A stretch of DNA of 11,059 bases, from the NCBI GenBank assembly GCA_947625455.1, contig CANQOJ010000064.1, positions 1 through 11,059 of the forward strand, given 5' to 3'. The DNA comes from an uncultured Clostridia bacterium. Lineage in GTDB: Bacteria; Bacillota; Clostridia; Oscillospirales; Ruminococcaceae. The notes beneath the pieces are model-generated. The model ran no database searches. It saw only the letters and a program-made list of their open reading frames with translations, and was not told where the DNA came from. Positions 1 through 6,795 of this stretch are shown one piece after another. A program made the translations under genes and the position numbers. Numbering within the stretch: the first letter of the stretch is position 1; every line of letters starts with the position of its first letter.

Positions 1-530
1 GAATAATGCTCGACACCAAGGATTTTGTAATGCGTTCGGGCGTTTCAACATTTGAAGCGGCGGCATATCTCAAAAAACAGGGCGCGGACACTATCGCGGT
101 TAAAAAGCTGTTCGATACGTCAATTGAAAATAAGATGCGAAAAGCGAAAATCATTTCCTCTGCGGAGATATACAGAGGAAAATGCGCTGTGGCAAAGGTC
201 GAGGAAAGCTTTGCAGGACTGCGCATAGTATGTTCGCAGGCGGCTGACGAAATGCTGTATATAAAGAACGTAGACGCGGCGTTTACGATATATCCGATAG
301 AAAACGGCTGGGGAGTAAGCGCGCGTTCACTGGGAAAGATAAATGTCCAGGTGATAATGGAAAACCTCGGAACAAATCCCGACGACGGCGGCGGGCATCA
401 GTCAATGGCAGGCGCACAATTGTACGACTGTACGGCTGACGAGGCTTATGAAAAGCTTGAAAAGGCAATCGACGTTTATTTCTCAAATGTACCCGAAGAA
501 ACGCCGAATAATCTTAAAAACAGGGAATGA
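1..530 (+). CDS. gdpP: Cyclic-di-AMP phosphodiesterase GdpP, C-terminal part (5' truncated)
   Basis: The frame is open from the window edge, so the ATG at position 6 is internal and about 175 C-terminal residues are visible. They match the end of a DHH/DHHA1 phosphoesterase. An IMLDTKDF stretch at the very start corresponds to the family motif whose Asp binds Mn. An R-x-G-V-x-TFEAAAYL segment follows, and the DHHA1 glycine motif DDGGGHQSMAG lies near the end (about position 380-415). In Firmicutes GdpP (about 650 residues) is a membrane protein with a PAS and a degenerate GGDEF domain ahead of DHH/DHHA1, and it hydrolyses c-di-AMP to pApA. Those N-terminal parts lie outside the window. Position directly upstream of rplI and dnaB is the classical gdpP setting and argues against a stand-alone NrnA-type nanoRNase, the main alternative. 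The gene ends 17 bases before rplI, so the two are probably co-transcribed. Confidence 0.86.
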   Translation, partial: IMLDTKDFVMRSGVSTFEAAAYLKKQGADTIAVKKLFDTSIENKMRKAKIISSAEIYRGKCAVAKVEESFAGLRIVCSQAADEMLYIKNVDAAFTIYPIENGWGVSARSLGKINVQVIMENLGTNPDDGGGHQSMAGAQLYDCTADEAYEKLEKAIDVYFSNVPEETPNNLKNRE

Positions 531-532
531 CG

Positions 533-539
533 AAAGGAG
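533..539 (+). promoter_or_regulatory. Ribosome binding site fixing the rplI start
   Basis: AAAGGAG ends 8 bases before the ATG at 548. An ATG in the same frame at 527 overlaps the gdpP stop and would add seven residues, but it lacks a comparable site. The protein from 548 starts MKVILLEDV, as L9 proteins do. Confidence 0.8.
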
Positions 540-547
540 AAGCAAAG

Positions 548-1006
548 ATGAAAGTTATATTGCTTGAAGATGTAAAAGGAACAGGCAAGAAAGGCGAAAT
601 CAAGGAAGTTAAGGACGGCTACGCAATAAACGGGCTTATCAGAAAAGGACTTGCGCAGGAGGCAAACGCTAAAAACTTAAACCTGCTTCAAGGTCAGAAA
701 GACGCCGCACAGCACAAAATAGACGTTGAGGTTGCAAATGCAAAGGGAATTGCCGAAAAGCTTGAGGGCAAGACGGTTATCGTAAGCGCAAAGGCAGGAC
801 AAAACGGCAGATTGTTCGGAACGGTTACTTCAAAGGAAATTTCCGCGGAAATTAAAAAATCGCTCGGTCTTGACGTTGACAAAAAGAAAATCAATGTTCA
901 GATGAAGATAGAGGGATTTGGAAAGTTCTCCGCAGAGGCGAAACTGTATGCGGGAATTTCGGCAAAGTTTACGGTCGAGGTTGTCGAGGAGAGCAAAAAT
1001 GGTTGA
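548..1006 (+). CDS. rplI: Large-subunit ribosomal protein bL9
   Basis: This 152-residue protein has the usual L9 length and architecture. An N-terminal rRNA-binding domain (about 1-50, starting MKVILLEDVKGTGKKGEI) is joined by a long charged helix (about 45-75) to a C-terminal domain (about 78-148, with the typical GRLFGTVTSKEI). L9 binds 23S rRNA near the L1 stalk and helps keep the reading frame. The N-terminal signature is recognisable (GKKGEIKEVKDGYAINGLIRKGLA), but the aromatic residue normally following the conserved Asn (NF or NY) is Gly here, and the preceding Arg/Asn position is Ile. The start at 548 is chosen from the ribosome binding site and homologous N-termini. The last eight bases overlap dnaB, which points to translational coupling in a gdpP-rplI-dnaB operon. 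Confidence 0.95.
   Translation: MKVILLEDVKGTGKKGEIKEVKDGYAINGLIRKGLAQEANAKNLNLLQGQKDAAQHKIDVEVANAKGIAEKLEGKTVIVSAKAGQNGRLFGTVTSKEISAEIKKSLGLDVDKKKINVQMKIEGFGKFSAEAKLYAGISAKFTVEVVEESKNG
986..991 (+). promoter_or_regulatory. Ribosome binding site fixing the dnaB start
   Basis: GAGGAG sits inside the end of rplI, 7 bases before the ATG at 999. The frame stays open upstream to an ATG at 918, but that would add 27 basic residues encoded wholly within rplI and unlike any DnaB N-terminus. Confidence 0.75.
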
Positions 1007-2369
1007 TGAACTTAACGGTTTAAATCTTCCGTGCAGTATCTTAGCGGAAAAATCGGTGCTTGGGTGCGTGCTGTCAGACAACGGCAAAAGAGATGTTTTA
1101 AGCGAGGTTTCAACCACACTGCGCGCCGAGCATTTCTACATTGAACTTCACGCGAATATTTACAGAGTAATGCTTAGGCTTTCGCTTGCGGGGAAAAAAC
1201 TTGATACTTTGGTGATACTGAACGAGTGCATAAAGGAGAATATTTTCAGCGACGAGTCGGAGGCTGTATATTATGCAAAACAGCTTATGGACTCCGCACC
1301 CAGTGCGTCGGCTATTGTCGAATATGCAAATATCGTTGTTGAAAAATCCATGCTCCGCAGTCTTATAATCGCGGCAAAGGACATAATAAACGAGGCAAGC
1401 AGCGAAAATGAACCTACCGAAAAGGTCATAGACCATGCCGAGCATAAAATATACGGCATAAGAGAGGGCGAGCAGAAAAGCGGACTTACGCATATAGGCG
1501 GCGTGGTTTTCGACCGCATAAAAGAACTGTTAGAGCTTACGAAAGAGTCGCAGAAAAACGGCGGAAAGCCCATGCTTAAAGGACTTTCGACAGGTTTTTC
1601 TGAACTTGACGATAAAATCTACGGCTTAAACGAGTCGGACCTAATCATACTTGCGGCAAGACCGGGTATGGGAAAAACGTCTTTTGCCATGAACATAGCG
1701 GTAAATGTATCGAAGAAATACCGCGACAAAGCCGTTTGCGTGTTCAGCCTGGAAATGTCGAAAGAACAACTTGTGTCGAGAATGATTTCCTCGGAAGCGC
1801 TTGTGCCGACAGAATCCATGAGGACAGGCATTATACCCGTTGACAGGTGGACGGGTTTAACGGAATCGGCGGAGGTTTTGTCACAGCTTATGATATACAT
1901 TGACGACACGCCCGCGTGCGGTGTTAATATGATAAAGTCTAAACTCAGGAGAATAAACAATCTCGGTGTGGTTATAATCGACTATCTTCAGCTTATGACG
2001 TCGTCTATTGACTACCACGGAAACAGAGTTGCGGAGATTTCGGAGATAACGAGAGATTTGAAAGTGCTGGCAAAGGAACTGAATGTGCCCGTTATCGCGC
2101 TTTCACAGCTTGCGAGAAACTCCGAAAGGCGCGAGGACAAACGCCCGCTGTTGTCAGACCTGAGAGATTCGGGTTCAATTGAACAGGACGCAGATATCGT
2201 TATGTTTTTGTACAGAAACAGCTATTATGACAAAAACGATCCGAACAAGGAACTTTGCGAATGTAATGTCGCGAAAAACCGTCACGGCGAAACAGGCGTT
2301 GCAAGAATAGGCTGGAAAGGCGAGTTTACAAAGTTTGTAAACGTTGAGTTTAAGCAGGCAAACGGTTGA
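999..2369 (+). CDS. dnaB: Replicative DNA helicase DnaB
   Basis: This 456-residue hexameric helicase unwinds DNA 5'-3' at the replication fork and contacts primase. The N-terminal helical domain (about 10-110, opening LPCSILAEKSVLGCVL) precedes a RecA-type domain (about 190-450). Motifs seen are Walker A ARPGMGKTS (220-228), SLEM with the catalytic Glu at 252, Walker B VVIIDYLQLM (324-333), the sensor segment VIALSQLAR (366-373), and LSDLRDSGSIEQDADIVMFL (385-404). The arginine-finger region is KNRHGETG (426-433). The Walker A loop reads PGMGKT where many DnaB proteins have PSMGKT, which still satisfies the motif. Length and all catalytic residues are intact. The start overlaps rplI by eight bases, and the stop overlaps the proposed TTG start of tilS. 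No promoter is evident between these genes, so expression probably comes from upstream. Confidence 0.96.
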   Translation: MVDELNGLNLPCSILAEKSVLGCVLSDNGKRDVLSEVSTTLRAEHFYIELHANIYRVMLRLSLAGKKLDTLVILNECIKENIFSDESEAVYYAKQLMDSAPSASAIVEYANIVVEKSMLRSLIIAAKDIINEASSENEPTEKVIDHAEHKIYGIREGEQKSGLTHIGGVVFDRIKELLELTKESQKNGGKPMLKGLSTGFSELDDKIYGLNESDLIILAARPGMGKTSFAMNIAVNVSKKYRDKAVCVFSLEMSKEQLVSRMISSEALVPTESMRTGIIPVDRWTGLTESAEVLSQLMIYIDDTPACGVNMIKSKLRRINNLGVVIIDYLQLMTSSIDYHGNRVAEISEITRDLKVLAKELNVPVIALSQLARNSERREDKRPLLSDLRDSGSIEQDADIVMFLYRNSYYDKNDPNKELCECNVAKNRHGETGVARIGWKGEFTKFVNVEFKQANG

Positions 2370-3364
2370 ATGAAATGAACTTGATTGAATGCGCTGAAAC
2401 GGCGATTTTGGAAAACGGAATGCTGAACGGCTGTAAGACGGCGGTCTGTGCGCTTTCGGGCGGTGCGGACAGCACGGCGCTGCTGATTGTGATGAAAGAA
2501 CTTTCGGGTAAAATGGGATTTGAAGTCAAGGCGTGCCATTTAAATCACGGACTGCGCGGCGAGGAAAGCGACGCGGACGAGAGATTTTGCGCGGAGTTAT
2601 GCGAAAATCTCGGAGTTGAACTTTACAGAAAGAAGATTTGCGTTTCGGATTTAGCGAAAAAGCATGAAAGCACGGAAGAAACGGCTCGAAAGGCGCGTTA
2701 TCTGTTCTTTGAGGAAGCAAGACAGCATTTCGGCGAAAACTCCCTTACCGCAACCGCCCACACCGCAAACGACAATGCCGAAACGGTACTGCTGAATTTG
2801 ATACGAGGCACAGGACTAAAGGGCTTGTGCGGGATACCGCCCGTAAGGGATAAAATAATCCGTCCGCTTATCCTGGCGCAAAGAGGAGATATTGAGGAGT
2901 TTTTAAGAGAAAGGGAAAGAACATTTGTCACCGACAAAACGAATTTTTCCGAGGACTATACGAGAAACAAGGTAAGGCACAGTATTCTTCCCGAATTAGC
3001 GAAAATAAATCCGTCGGTCGTGAGGACAATTTCGAGAATGTCGAAAAATCTCAGGAATGACAGCGATTATCTGGAAAATATTGCCGATATTGCTCTTGAA
3101 AACGCAAAGCGGGGCAGGGGATATGACGCGCAGACGCTTTCGGGGCTTGAAATGCCGATAAAAAGCAGAGCGGTGAGGAAAATCCTGATAAACGGCGGTG
3201 TTGAGCCGTCCGAGCTTAGGATAAAAACCGCGGTTTCAATGCTCCAAAATCGCTCCGCAAGGTTCAATCCCTGCAAGAATAAATTCTTTACGATAAGAAA
3301 AGGAATTTGTTATGTGGAGGATATTGAGCAAAAGTTCGGCGGTTTTAATGAAAAACATGGCTGA
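2366..3364 (+). CDS. tilS: tRNA(Ile)-lysidine synthetase TilS, short form
   Basis: TilS converts C34 of the CAU-anticodon isoleucine tRNA to lysidine using ATP and lysine, changing the decoded codon from AUG to AUA. The ATP-pyrophosphatase P-loop SGGADS is at residues 31-36. It is followed by HLNHGLRGEESDAD (58-71), the ATAHTANDNAETVLLNLIRG segment (129-148) with GLCGIPP, and TDKTNFSEDYTRNKVRHSILP (189-209), all diagnostic of the family. At 332 residues it is shorter than the 430-470 typical of E. coli and B. subtilis. The region after about 230 diverges, and I see no recognisable TilS C-terminal domain. The start is uncertain: a TTG at 2366 overlaps the dnaB stop and has a weak AGG 8 bases upstream, while an ATG at 2375 is the alternative. 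Both leave the active site intact. In B. subtilis TilS and HprT have been reported to influence ftsH expression, and the same gene trio follows here. Confidence 0.9.
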   Translation: MNEMNLIECAETAILENGMLNGCKTAVCALSGGADSTALLIVMKELSGKMGFEVKACHLNHGLRGEESDADERFCAELCENLGVELYRKKICVSDLAKKHESTEETARKARYLFFEEARQHFGENSLTATAHTANDNAETVLLNLIRGTGLKGLCGIPPVRDKIIRPLILAQRGDIEEFLRERERTFVTDKTNFSEDYTRNKVRHSILPELAKINPSVVRTISRMSKNLRNDSDYLENIADIALENAKRGRGYDAQTLSGLEMPIKSRAVRKILINGGVEPSELRIKTAVSMLQNRSARFNPCKNKFFTIRKGICYVEDIEQKFGGFNEKHG

Positions 3365-3421
3365 ATGTTGAAAACTATTGTTATAAAGCAGAAATTTTCA
3401 GCAAAAATTCAGAAAATGGGT

Positions 3422-3450
3422 TTGCAAAATCATTGCGTTTATGTTATAAT
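3422..3450 (+). promoter_or_regulatory. SigA promoter of hpt (extended -10)
   Basis: The -35 element TTGCAA (3422-3427, 4 of 6 consensus bases) is followed by a 17-base spacer and a perfect TATAAT (3445-3450). A TG dinucleotide at 3442-3443 makes an extended -10. Transcription should start near 3456-3458, leaving a leader of only about 16 bases before the hpt ATG. It lies in the 108-base gap after tilS, so hpt and probably ftsH can be expressed apart from the upstream operon. Confidence 0.78.
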
Positions 3451-3460
3451 AAGATTTTGT

Positions 3461-3466
3461 AGGGGG
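3461..3466 (+). promoter_or_regulatory. Ribosome binding site fixing the hpt start
   Basis: AGGGGG ends 6 bases before the ATG at 3473. The same frame is open back to 3365, but that extension would include the hpt promoter and does not resemble any HPRT N-terminus. Confidence 0.75.
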
Positions 3467-3472
3467 AATAAT

Positions 3473-4006
3473 ATGTTTTTTCCGAATGAAGTTGAAAGAG
3501 TACTCAAAAGCGAAGATGAAATCAAACGCAGAGTTGCCGAAATGGGCAGAATGCTTACGGAAGAATATTCGGGGAAAAATCCGCTGTTTTTATGCGTTCT
3601 GCGGGGCGCAAGCGTGTTCTTTGCGGATTTGATAAGGAATGTGGAATGTCCGCTCGAAATTGACTTTATAAGAACGTCAAGCTATGTGGGAACAAATTCA
3701 AGCGGAGACGTTTCTGTTGAGGAAAATATTCCCGATATACAAGGGCGCGACGTTGTGGTGGTTGAGGACATTGTTGATACGGCAAGAACGCTCTCAAAGC
3801 TTAAAACGGTATTGCAGGGCATGAAACCGAGTTCGCTGAAATTCGCCGTGCTTCTTGACAAGCCGTCAAGGCGAGATGAAGAACTTGCGGACTTCAAAGC
3901 CGATTTCACGGGATTTGAAATTGAAGATTACTTTGTGGTAGGATACGGACTTGATGTTGACGGAAAATACAGAAATCTTCCGTATGTCGGTGTTTTAAAG
4001 AATTGA
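3473..4006 (+). CDS. hpt: Hypoxanthine (guanine) phosphoribosyltransferase
   Basis: This 177-residue cytosolic purine-salvage enzyme transfers the phosphoribosyl group of PRPP to hypoxanthine or guanine, giving IMP or GMP. Length is normal for bacterial HPRT. The PRPP-binding motif is VVVVEDIVDTARTL (94-107), with the acidic pair E98-D99. It reads DTA where most family members have DTG or DSG. LRGASVFFADL (43-53) forms the early PPi-binding loop. IDFIRTSSYVGT (63-74) leads into the flexible catalytic loop. YFVVGYGLDVDGKYRNLPYVGVL (153-175) is the nearly invariant C-terminal base-binding segment. The gene follows tilS and precedes ftsH, a conserved Firmicutes order. It has its own extended -10 promoter 23 bases upstream of the ATG, so it need not depend on the dnaB-tilS transcript. 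The adenine-specific paralogue is unlikely because the C-terminal motif is characteristic of HPRT. Confidence 0.95.
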   Translation: MFFPNEVERVLKSEDEIKRRVAEMGRMLTEEYSGKNPLFLCVLRGASVFFADLIRNVECPLEIDFIRTSSYVGTNSSGDVSVEENIPDIQGRDVVVVEDIVDTARTLSKLKTVLQGMKPSSLKFAVLLDKPSRRDEELADFKADFTGFEIEDYFVVGYGLDVDGKYRNLPYVGVLKN

Positions 4007-4011
4007 TTACA

Positions 4012-4039
4012 TATAATATAACCGCAGGTAAAAGCGGTT
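4012..4039 (+). promoter_or_regulatory. Possible weak promoter and small hairpin between hpt and ftsH
   Basis: A perfect TATAAT occurs at 4012-4017, but no good -35 lies at the right distance. Directly after it AACCGC (4020-4025) can pair with GCGGTT (4034-4039), giving a 6-bp stem with an 8-base loop followed by an A/T-rich stretch. This could be an ftsH promoter or a weak attenuator, or neither. The pieces are visible but the function is a guess. Confidence 0.3.
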
Positions 4040-4079
4040 TAATATAAATATTCACGCGTTATGCGGAAAGGCGGTTTAA

Positions 4080-6056
4080 ATGAAGAAAAATAAGCTGACG
4101 GGCGTTATTGTTTACTTTATTATCATCATTGTGCTGATAGTCGGAGTTGTGTCTGTGCTGAACATAGCAAGTTCGGGTTCAAACAGAAATTCTGTCACAT
4201 ATTCCGACATTATTTCCGAGTTCGACAACCTCAATGTTTCGGCATATGAACTTGATTTGGGCAGCGGACTTCTGAAGTACTATACAAAAGGCACCGAGAA
4301 CGACATAAAACAACTTAAGACATACAGCGTTCCGAATGTAAATATTTTCATAAACGATATTAACAGCGGATACACAACCGACGGCAAAGCGGCGAATTAC
4401 AGGCTGAGATACAACGAAGCAAATCCCGACAAGCCTCTGGTTGAAAACTATATCCCGATTTCCGACAACTCGTTCTGGCTGAATTTGCTGCCGTATCTGT
4501 TTCTTGTTCTGGTAATGGTCGTTTTCACGGTAGTTATTTTCAGACAGACAACGGGCGGCGGGAAGATGAACTCGTTCTCCCGCGCAAATGTTCGTCAGAT
4601 GACGGGCAAAAAGGTTACGTTTGCGGACGTGGCGGGCGCTGACGAGGAAAAGCAGGAACTTGTTGAAATTGTAGATTATCTGAAAAATCCCGGAAAATAC
4701 CGCGAAATAGGCGCAAGAGTACCAAAGGGCGTATTGCTTGTAGGACCTCCCGGTACAGGTAAAACATTGCTTGCAAAGGCAGTTGCAGGCGAAGCTGACG
4801 CGCCGTTTTTCTCGATTTCGGGTTCAGACTTCGTGGAAATGTACGTCGGCGTCGGCGCGTCTCGTGTGCGCGATTTGTTCGACCAGGCTAAAAAGCACAC
4901 TCCCTCCATTATCTTCATAGACGAGATAGACGCGGTAGGACGTCAGCGCGGCGCAGGTCTTGGCGGCGGTCATGACGAGCGCGAGCAGACATTGAACCAG
5001 CTTCTTGTTGAAATGGACGGATTTACCGAAAACGAGAACATCATAGTCATGGCGGCGACCAACAGACGCGATATTCTCGATCCCGCGCTTATGCGCCCCG
5101 GACGCTTTGACAGGCAGGTTGTCGTAAGCTATCCCGACATAAAGGGACGCGAGGAGATTTTGAAAGTCCACACGAGAAACAAGAACATCGGTCCCGATGT
5201 TGACTTAAAGACAATCGCAGCGACAACTGCGGGCTTTACGGGCGCTGACCTTGAAAACCTTGTAAACGAAGCGGCGCTGCTTGCGGCGAGAAAGAACAAA
5301 AAAGCTGTTACAAAGGAAGAAATTGAAGAAGCGACGATAAAGGTTGTAGCAGGACCTGAAAAGACGAGCAAGGTCGTTTCTCCCGAAGAAAAACGTCTTA
5401 CGGCATATCACGAGGCAGGTCACGCAATAACGACCTATTTCTGCCCCACGCAGGATAAGGTACACCAGGTATCGATTGTACCGCGCGGCTCGGCAGGCGG
5501 ATTTACAATGCACCTGCCTGAAAAGGACAGAAGCTTTATCTCTAAAACCTATATGGAGGAGGAGATTGTGGTTTTGCTCGGCGGGCGCGTTGCGGAAAAG
5601 CTTATTCTTGACGACATTTCAACGGGCGCGTCAAATGATATAGAACGTGCGACAAACTGCGCGCGCGATATGGTAATGCGCTACGGTTTCTCCGAAAAGT
5701 TAGGTCCTATCCTTTACGGAAGCGCAAGCCACGAGGTTTTCCTCGGCAGAGATTATTCCCAGGGCAAGAATTATTCGGAGAATGTTGCGTCGGAAATTGA
5801 CGCGGAGATACGCGAGCTTATCGAAACTGGCTATGAAAAGGCAAAGGACATTCTGACGGTACACGCGGACTTGCTTGAAAGATGCGCGCAGTATCTGATG
5901 AGGCACGAGAAAATCACGGGACCGGATTTCTACAAGCTTATGTCGGGTGAACTTACGATTGACGGCGACAGGGTTGAACTTGCAAAAGACGAGATTTCCG
6001 AGCCGTCCGGCAACACCGAAGAAACGACAACAACTGACGATAACACCGAAGAATAA
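4080..6056 (+). CDS. ftsH: ATP-dependent membrane zinc metalloprotease FtsH
   Basis: This 658-residue AAA+ protease, anchored in the cytoplasmic membrane as a hexamer, degrades misfolded membrane proteins and regulatory proteins. Two membrane segments (about 7-28 and 133-154) flank an extracytoplasmic domain. The AAA+ module follows: FADVAGADEEKQEL (181-194), Walker A GPPGTGKT (222-229), pore loop MYVGVGA (254-260), Walker B IIFIDEID (277-284) and second region of homology AATNRRDILDPALMRPGRFDRQ (325-346). The pore aromatic is Tyr where E. coli has Phe. The protease domain has the zinc motif HEAGH (444-448), with the third ligand likely D520 in STGASNDIERAT. The C-terminus ends in an acidic, Thr-rich tail (about 638-658). 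All catalytic residues are present. GGAAAGG lies 8 bases upstream of the ATG. The gene follows hpt after 73 bases and is probably read from the hpt promoter, perhaps with help from a weak promoter in the gap. Confidence 0.97.
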   Translation: MKKNKLTGVIVYFIIIIVLIVGVVSVLNIASSGSNRNSVTYSDIISEFDNLNVSAYELDLGSGLLKYYTKGTENDIKQLKTYSVPNVNIFINDINSGYTTDGKAANYRLRYNEANPDKPLVENYIPISDNSFWLNLLPYLFLVLVMVVFTVVIFRQTTGGGKMNSFSRANVRQMTGKKVTFADVAGADEEKQELVEIVDYLKNPGKYREIGARVPKGVLLVGPPGTGKTLLAKAVAGEADAPFFSISGSDFVEMYVGVGASRVRDLFDQAKKHTPSIIFIDEIDAVGRQRGAGLGGGHDEREQTLNQLLVEMDGFTENENIIVMAATNRRDILDPALMRPGRFDRQVVVSYPDIKGREEILKVHTRNKNIGPDVDLKTIAATTAGFTGADLENLVNEAALLAARKNKKAVTKEEIEEATIKVVAGPEKTSKVVSPEEKRLTAYHEAGHAITTYFCPTQDKVHQVSIVPRGSAGGFTMHLPEKDRSFISKTYMEEEIVVLLGGRVAEKLILDDISTGASNDIERATNCARDMVMRYGFSEKLGPILYGSASHEVFLGRDYSQGKNYSENVASEIDAEIRELIETGYEKAKDILTVHADLLERCAQYLMRHEKITGPDFYKLMSGELTIDGDRVELAKDEISEPSGNTEETTTTDDNTEE

Positions 6057-6090
6057 CACTTTCGGAGTGGTTGTCAAAATGTTGCAGAAA

Positions 6091-6120
6091 GTATATCAAC
6101 AAACAGATTTTCGGAGTTAA
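6091..6120 (+). repeat. 30-bp direct repeat, copy 1
   Basis: This copy matches 6161-6190 at 28 of 30 positions, and the last 24 bases (6097-6120) are identical. The copies start exactly 70 bases apart, but the sequence between them is not duplicated downstream. A shorter echo, TTCGGAGT, occurs at 6061-6068. It lies in the spacer after ftsH and has no obvious coding function. Confidence 0.85.
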
Positions 6121-6160
6121 AGTATACAGTGGCTTAGAAGTTGCTGATAAAGCAAAATAG

Positions 6161-6190
6161 GTTTACCAACAAACAGATTTTCGGAGTTAA
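6161..6190 (+). repeat. 30-bp direct repeat, copy 2
   Basis: This is the second copy of the 30-bp element, 53 bases ahead of the acetyltransferase start. Unlike copy 1 it is followed closely by a reverse-complement partner (6204-6215), so it can also fold into a hairpin. Confidence 0.85.
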
Positions 6191-6215
6191 CGGGTTATGC
6201 TCTTTAACTCCGAAA
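6179..6215 (+). repeat. 12-bp inverted repeat in the leader of the acetyltransferase gene
   Basis: TTTCGGAGTTAA (6179-6190) is the exact reverse complement of TTAACTCCGAAA (6204-6215), with a 13-base loop. The downstream bases are T-rich but interrupted (TTGTTTAG), so this is at best a weak terminator for ftsH. It may instead be an RNA structure in the leader. Copy 1 of the direct repeat contains the same left arm (6109-6120), so the right arm could pair with either copy. Confidence 0.6.
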
Positions 6216-6230
6216 TTGTTTAGAAAGTTT

Positions 6231-6237
6231 AAAGAGG
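6231..6237 (+). promoter_or_regulatory. Ribosome binding site fixing the acetyltransferase start
   Basis: AAAGAGG ends 5 bases before the ATG at 6243. A TTG in the same frame at 6141 would add 34 residues translated from the repeat region, which look non-coding. Confidence 0.65.
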
Positions 6238-6242
6238 AAAAA

Positions 6243-6662
6243 ATGATAGAATACATAGACGAAGCGCCGTCACTTGAAGAATACAAAGAAATGCGCAGGG
6301 CAGTGAACTTTATGATACTGTCCGACAGAATAGCAAGCAACGCTCTTAATAACGCATTTCACATAACCACAGTCCGCGACAACGGCAGAGCCATAGGAAT
6401 GATAAGAGTGCTGTCGGACGGCAGTTACGCGAATTTCATCACCGACGTCATGGTAATTCCCGAATATCAGCACAAGGGGATAGGCACGCAGATGATGAAG
6501 CGGACTGTTGATTATATGTACAGCACGCTTGAAAAAGGCGAAACTATCGTGCTATATCTTATGTCTGCAATAGGCAGAGAGAATTTCTATAAGCAGTTTG
6601 GTTTCCGCGAGCGCCCGAATGAAGTTTGGGGCGCGGGCATGAGTCAGTGGATAACCAAGTAA
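6243..6662 (+). CDS. GNAT-family N-acetyltransferase
   Basis: This 139-residue protein spans a complete GNAT fold and would move an acetyl group from acetyl-CoA to an unidentified amine. The acetyl-CoA-binding motif A is VMVIPEYQHKGIGTQMM (69-85), with the Q-x-x-G-x-G pyrophosphate loop at 76-81. The late motif ENFYKQFGFRERPNE (113-127), with its conserved Tyr, closes the fold, and the C-terminus has the WGAGMSQW stretch (129-136). The N-terminal half (about 1-65) contains the expected first strands and the IGMIRVLSDG hairpin. Substrate cannot be read from sequence. Relatives include acetylases of small amines and of protein N-termini, and the compact form with ERPNE/GAGM is a common uncharacterised Firmicutes type. 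The gene starts 186 bases after ftsH, behind a repeat-bearing spacer, and is followed by the promoter of the next gene, so it may be a monocistronic tail of the ftsH transcript. No strong promoter of its own was found. Confidence 0.88.
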   Translation: MIEYIDEAPSLEEYKEMRRAVNFMILSDRIASNALNNAFHITTVRDNGRAIGMIRVLSDGSYANFITDVMVIPEYQHKGIGTQMMKRTVDYMYSTLEKGETIVLYLMSAIGRENFYKQFGFRERPNEVWGAGMSQWITK

Positions 6663-6681
6663 CAAAACGGCGAAAAAATTG

Positions 6682-6710
6682 TTGACAAAACGGAACAAAT
6701 GTGGTATAAT
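6682..6710 (+). promoter_or_regulatory. Consensus SigA promoter of the zinc-ribbon protein gene
   Basis: The -35 TTGACA (6682-6687) and -10 TATAAT (6705-6710) are both perfect and are separated by 17 bases. TGG before the -10 makes it extended. The start is expected near 6717, giving a leader of about 79 bases. The leader contains only a weak A/T hairpin (6744-6763), and I recognise no riboswitch in it. This is the strongest promoter in the window by sequence. Confidence 0.88.
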
Positions 6711-6795
6711 AAATGTGTAGTGTAATTCGCGCGGTAAAAGCGGGTTTTTGCTATGCTGAAAACAATTAGGGATTATTGATTAAGAGAGGTAAATT

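Noticed and set aside
3394..3417. Hairpin ATTTTC...GAAAAT after tilS as a terminator
   Set aside because: The stem is six A/T-rich pairs with a 12-base loop and no T-run, so it is not distinguishable from background.
5205..5513. Minus-strand open frames opposite ftsH, including one rich in Arg and Tyr
   Set aside because: They overlap a fully intact conserved ftsH, and their composition is typical of antisense translation.
6057..6069. Terminator directly after ftsH (CACT...AGTG)
   Set aside because: The stem has only four base pairs and no T-run follows.
6071..6099. Promoter for the acetyltransferase (TTGTCA, 17 bases, TATCAA)
   Set aside because: The -10 matches only 4 of 6 consensus bases with no extended TG, and it would leave a leader of about 135 bases through the repeats. 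It is too weak to list as a feature.
6091..6190. Attachment sites of a mobile element
   Set aside because: The direct repeats enclose only 40 bases with no integrase or transposase gene in the window, so an inserted element is not supported.
6717..6795. Riboswitch in the leader of the zinc-ribbon gene
   Set aside because: The leader is short, with only a weak A/T hairpin at 6744-6763 and no conserved riboswitch core that I recognise.
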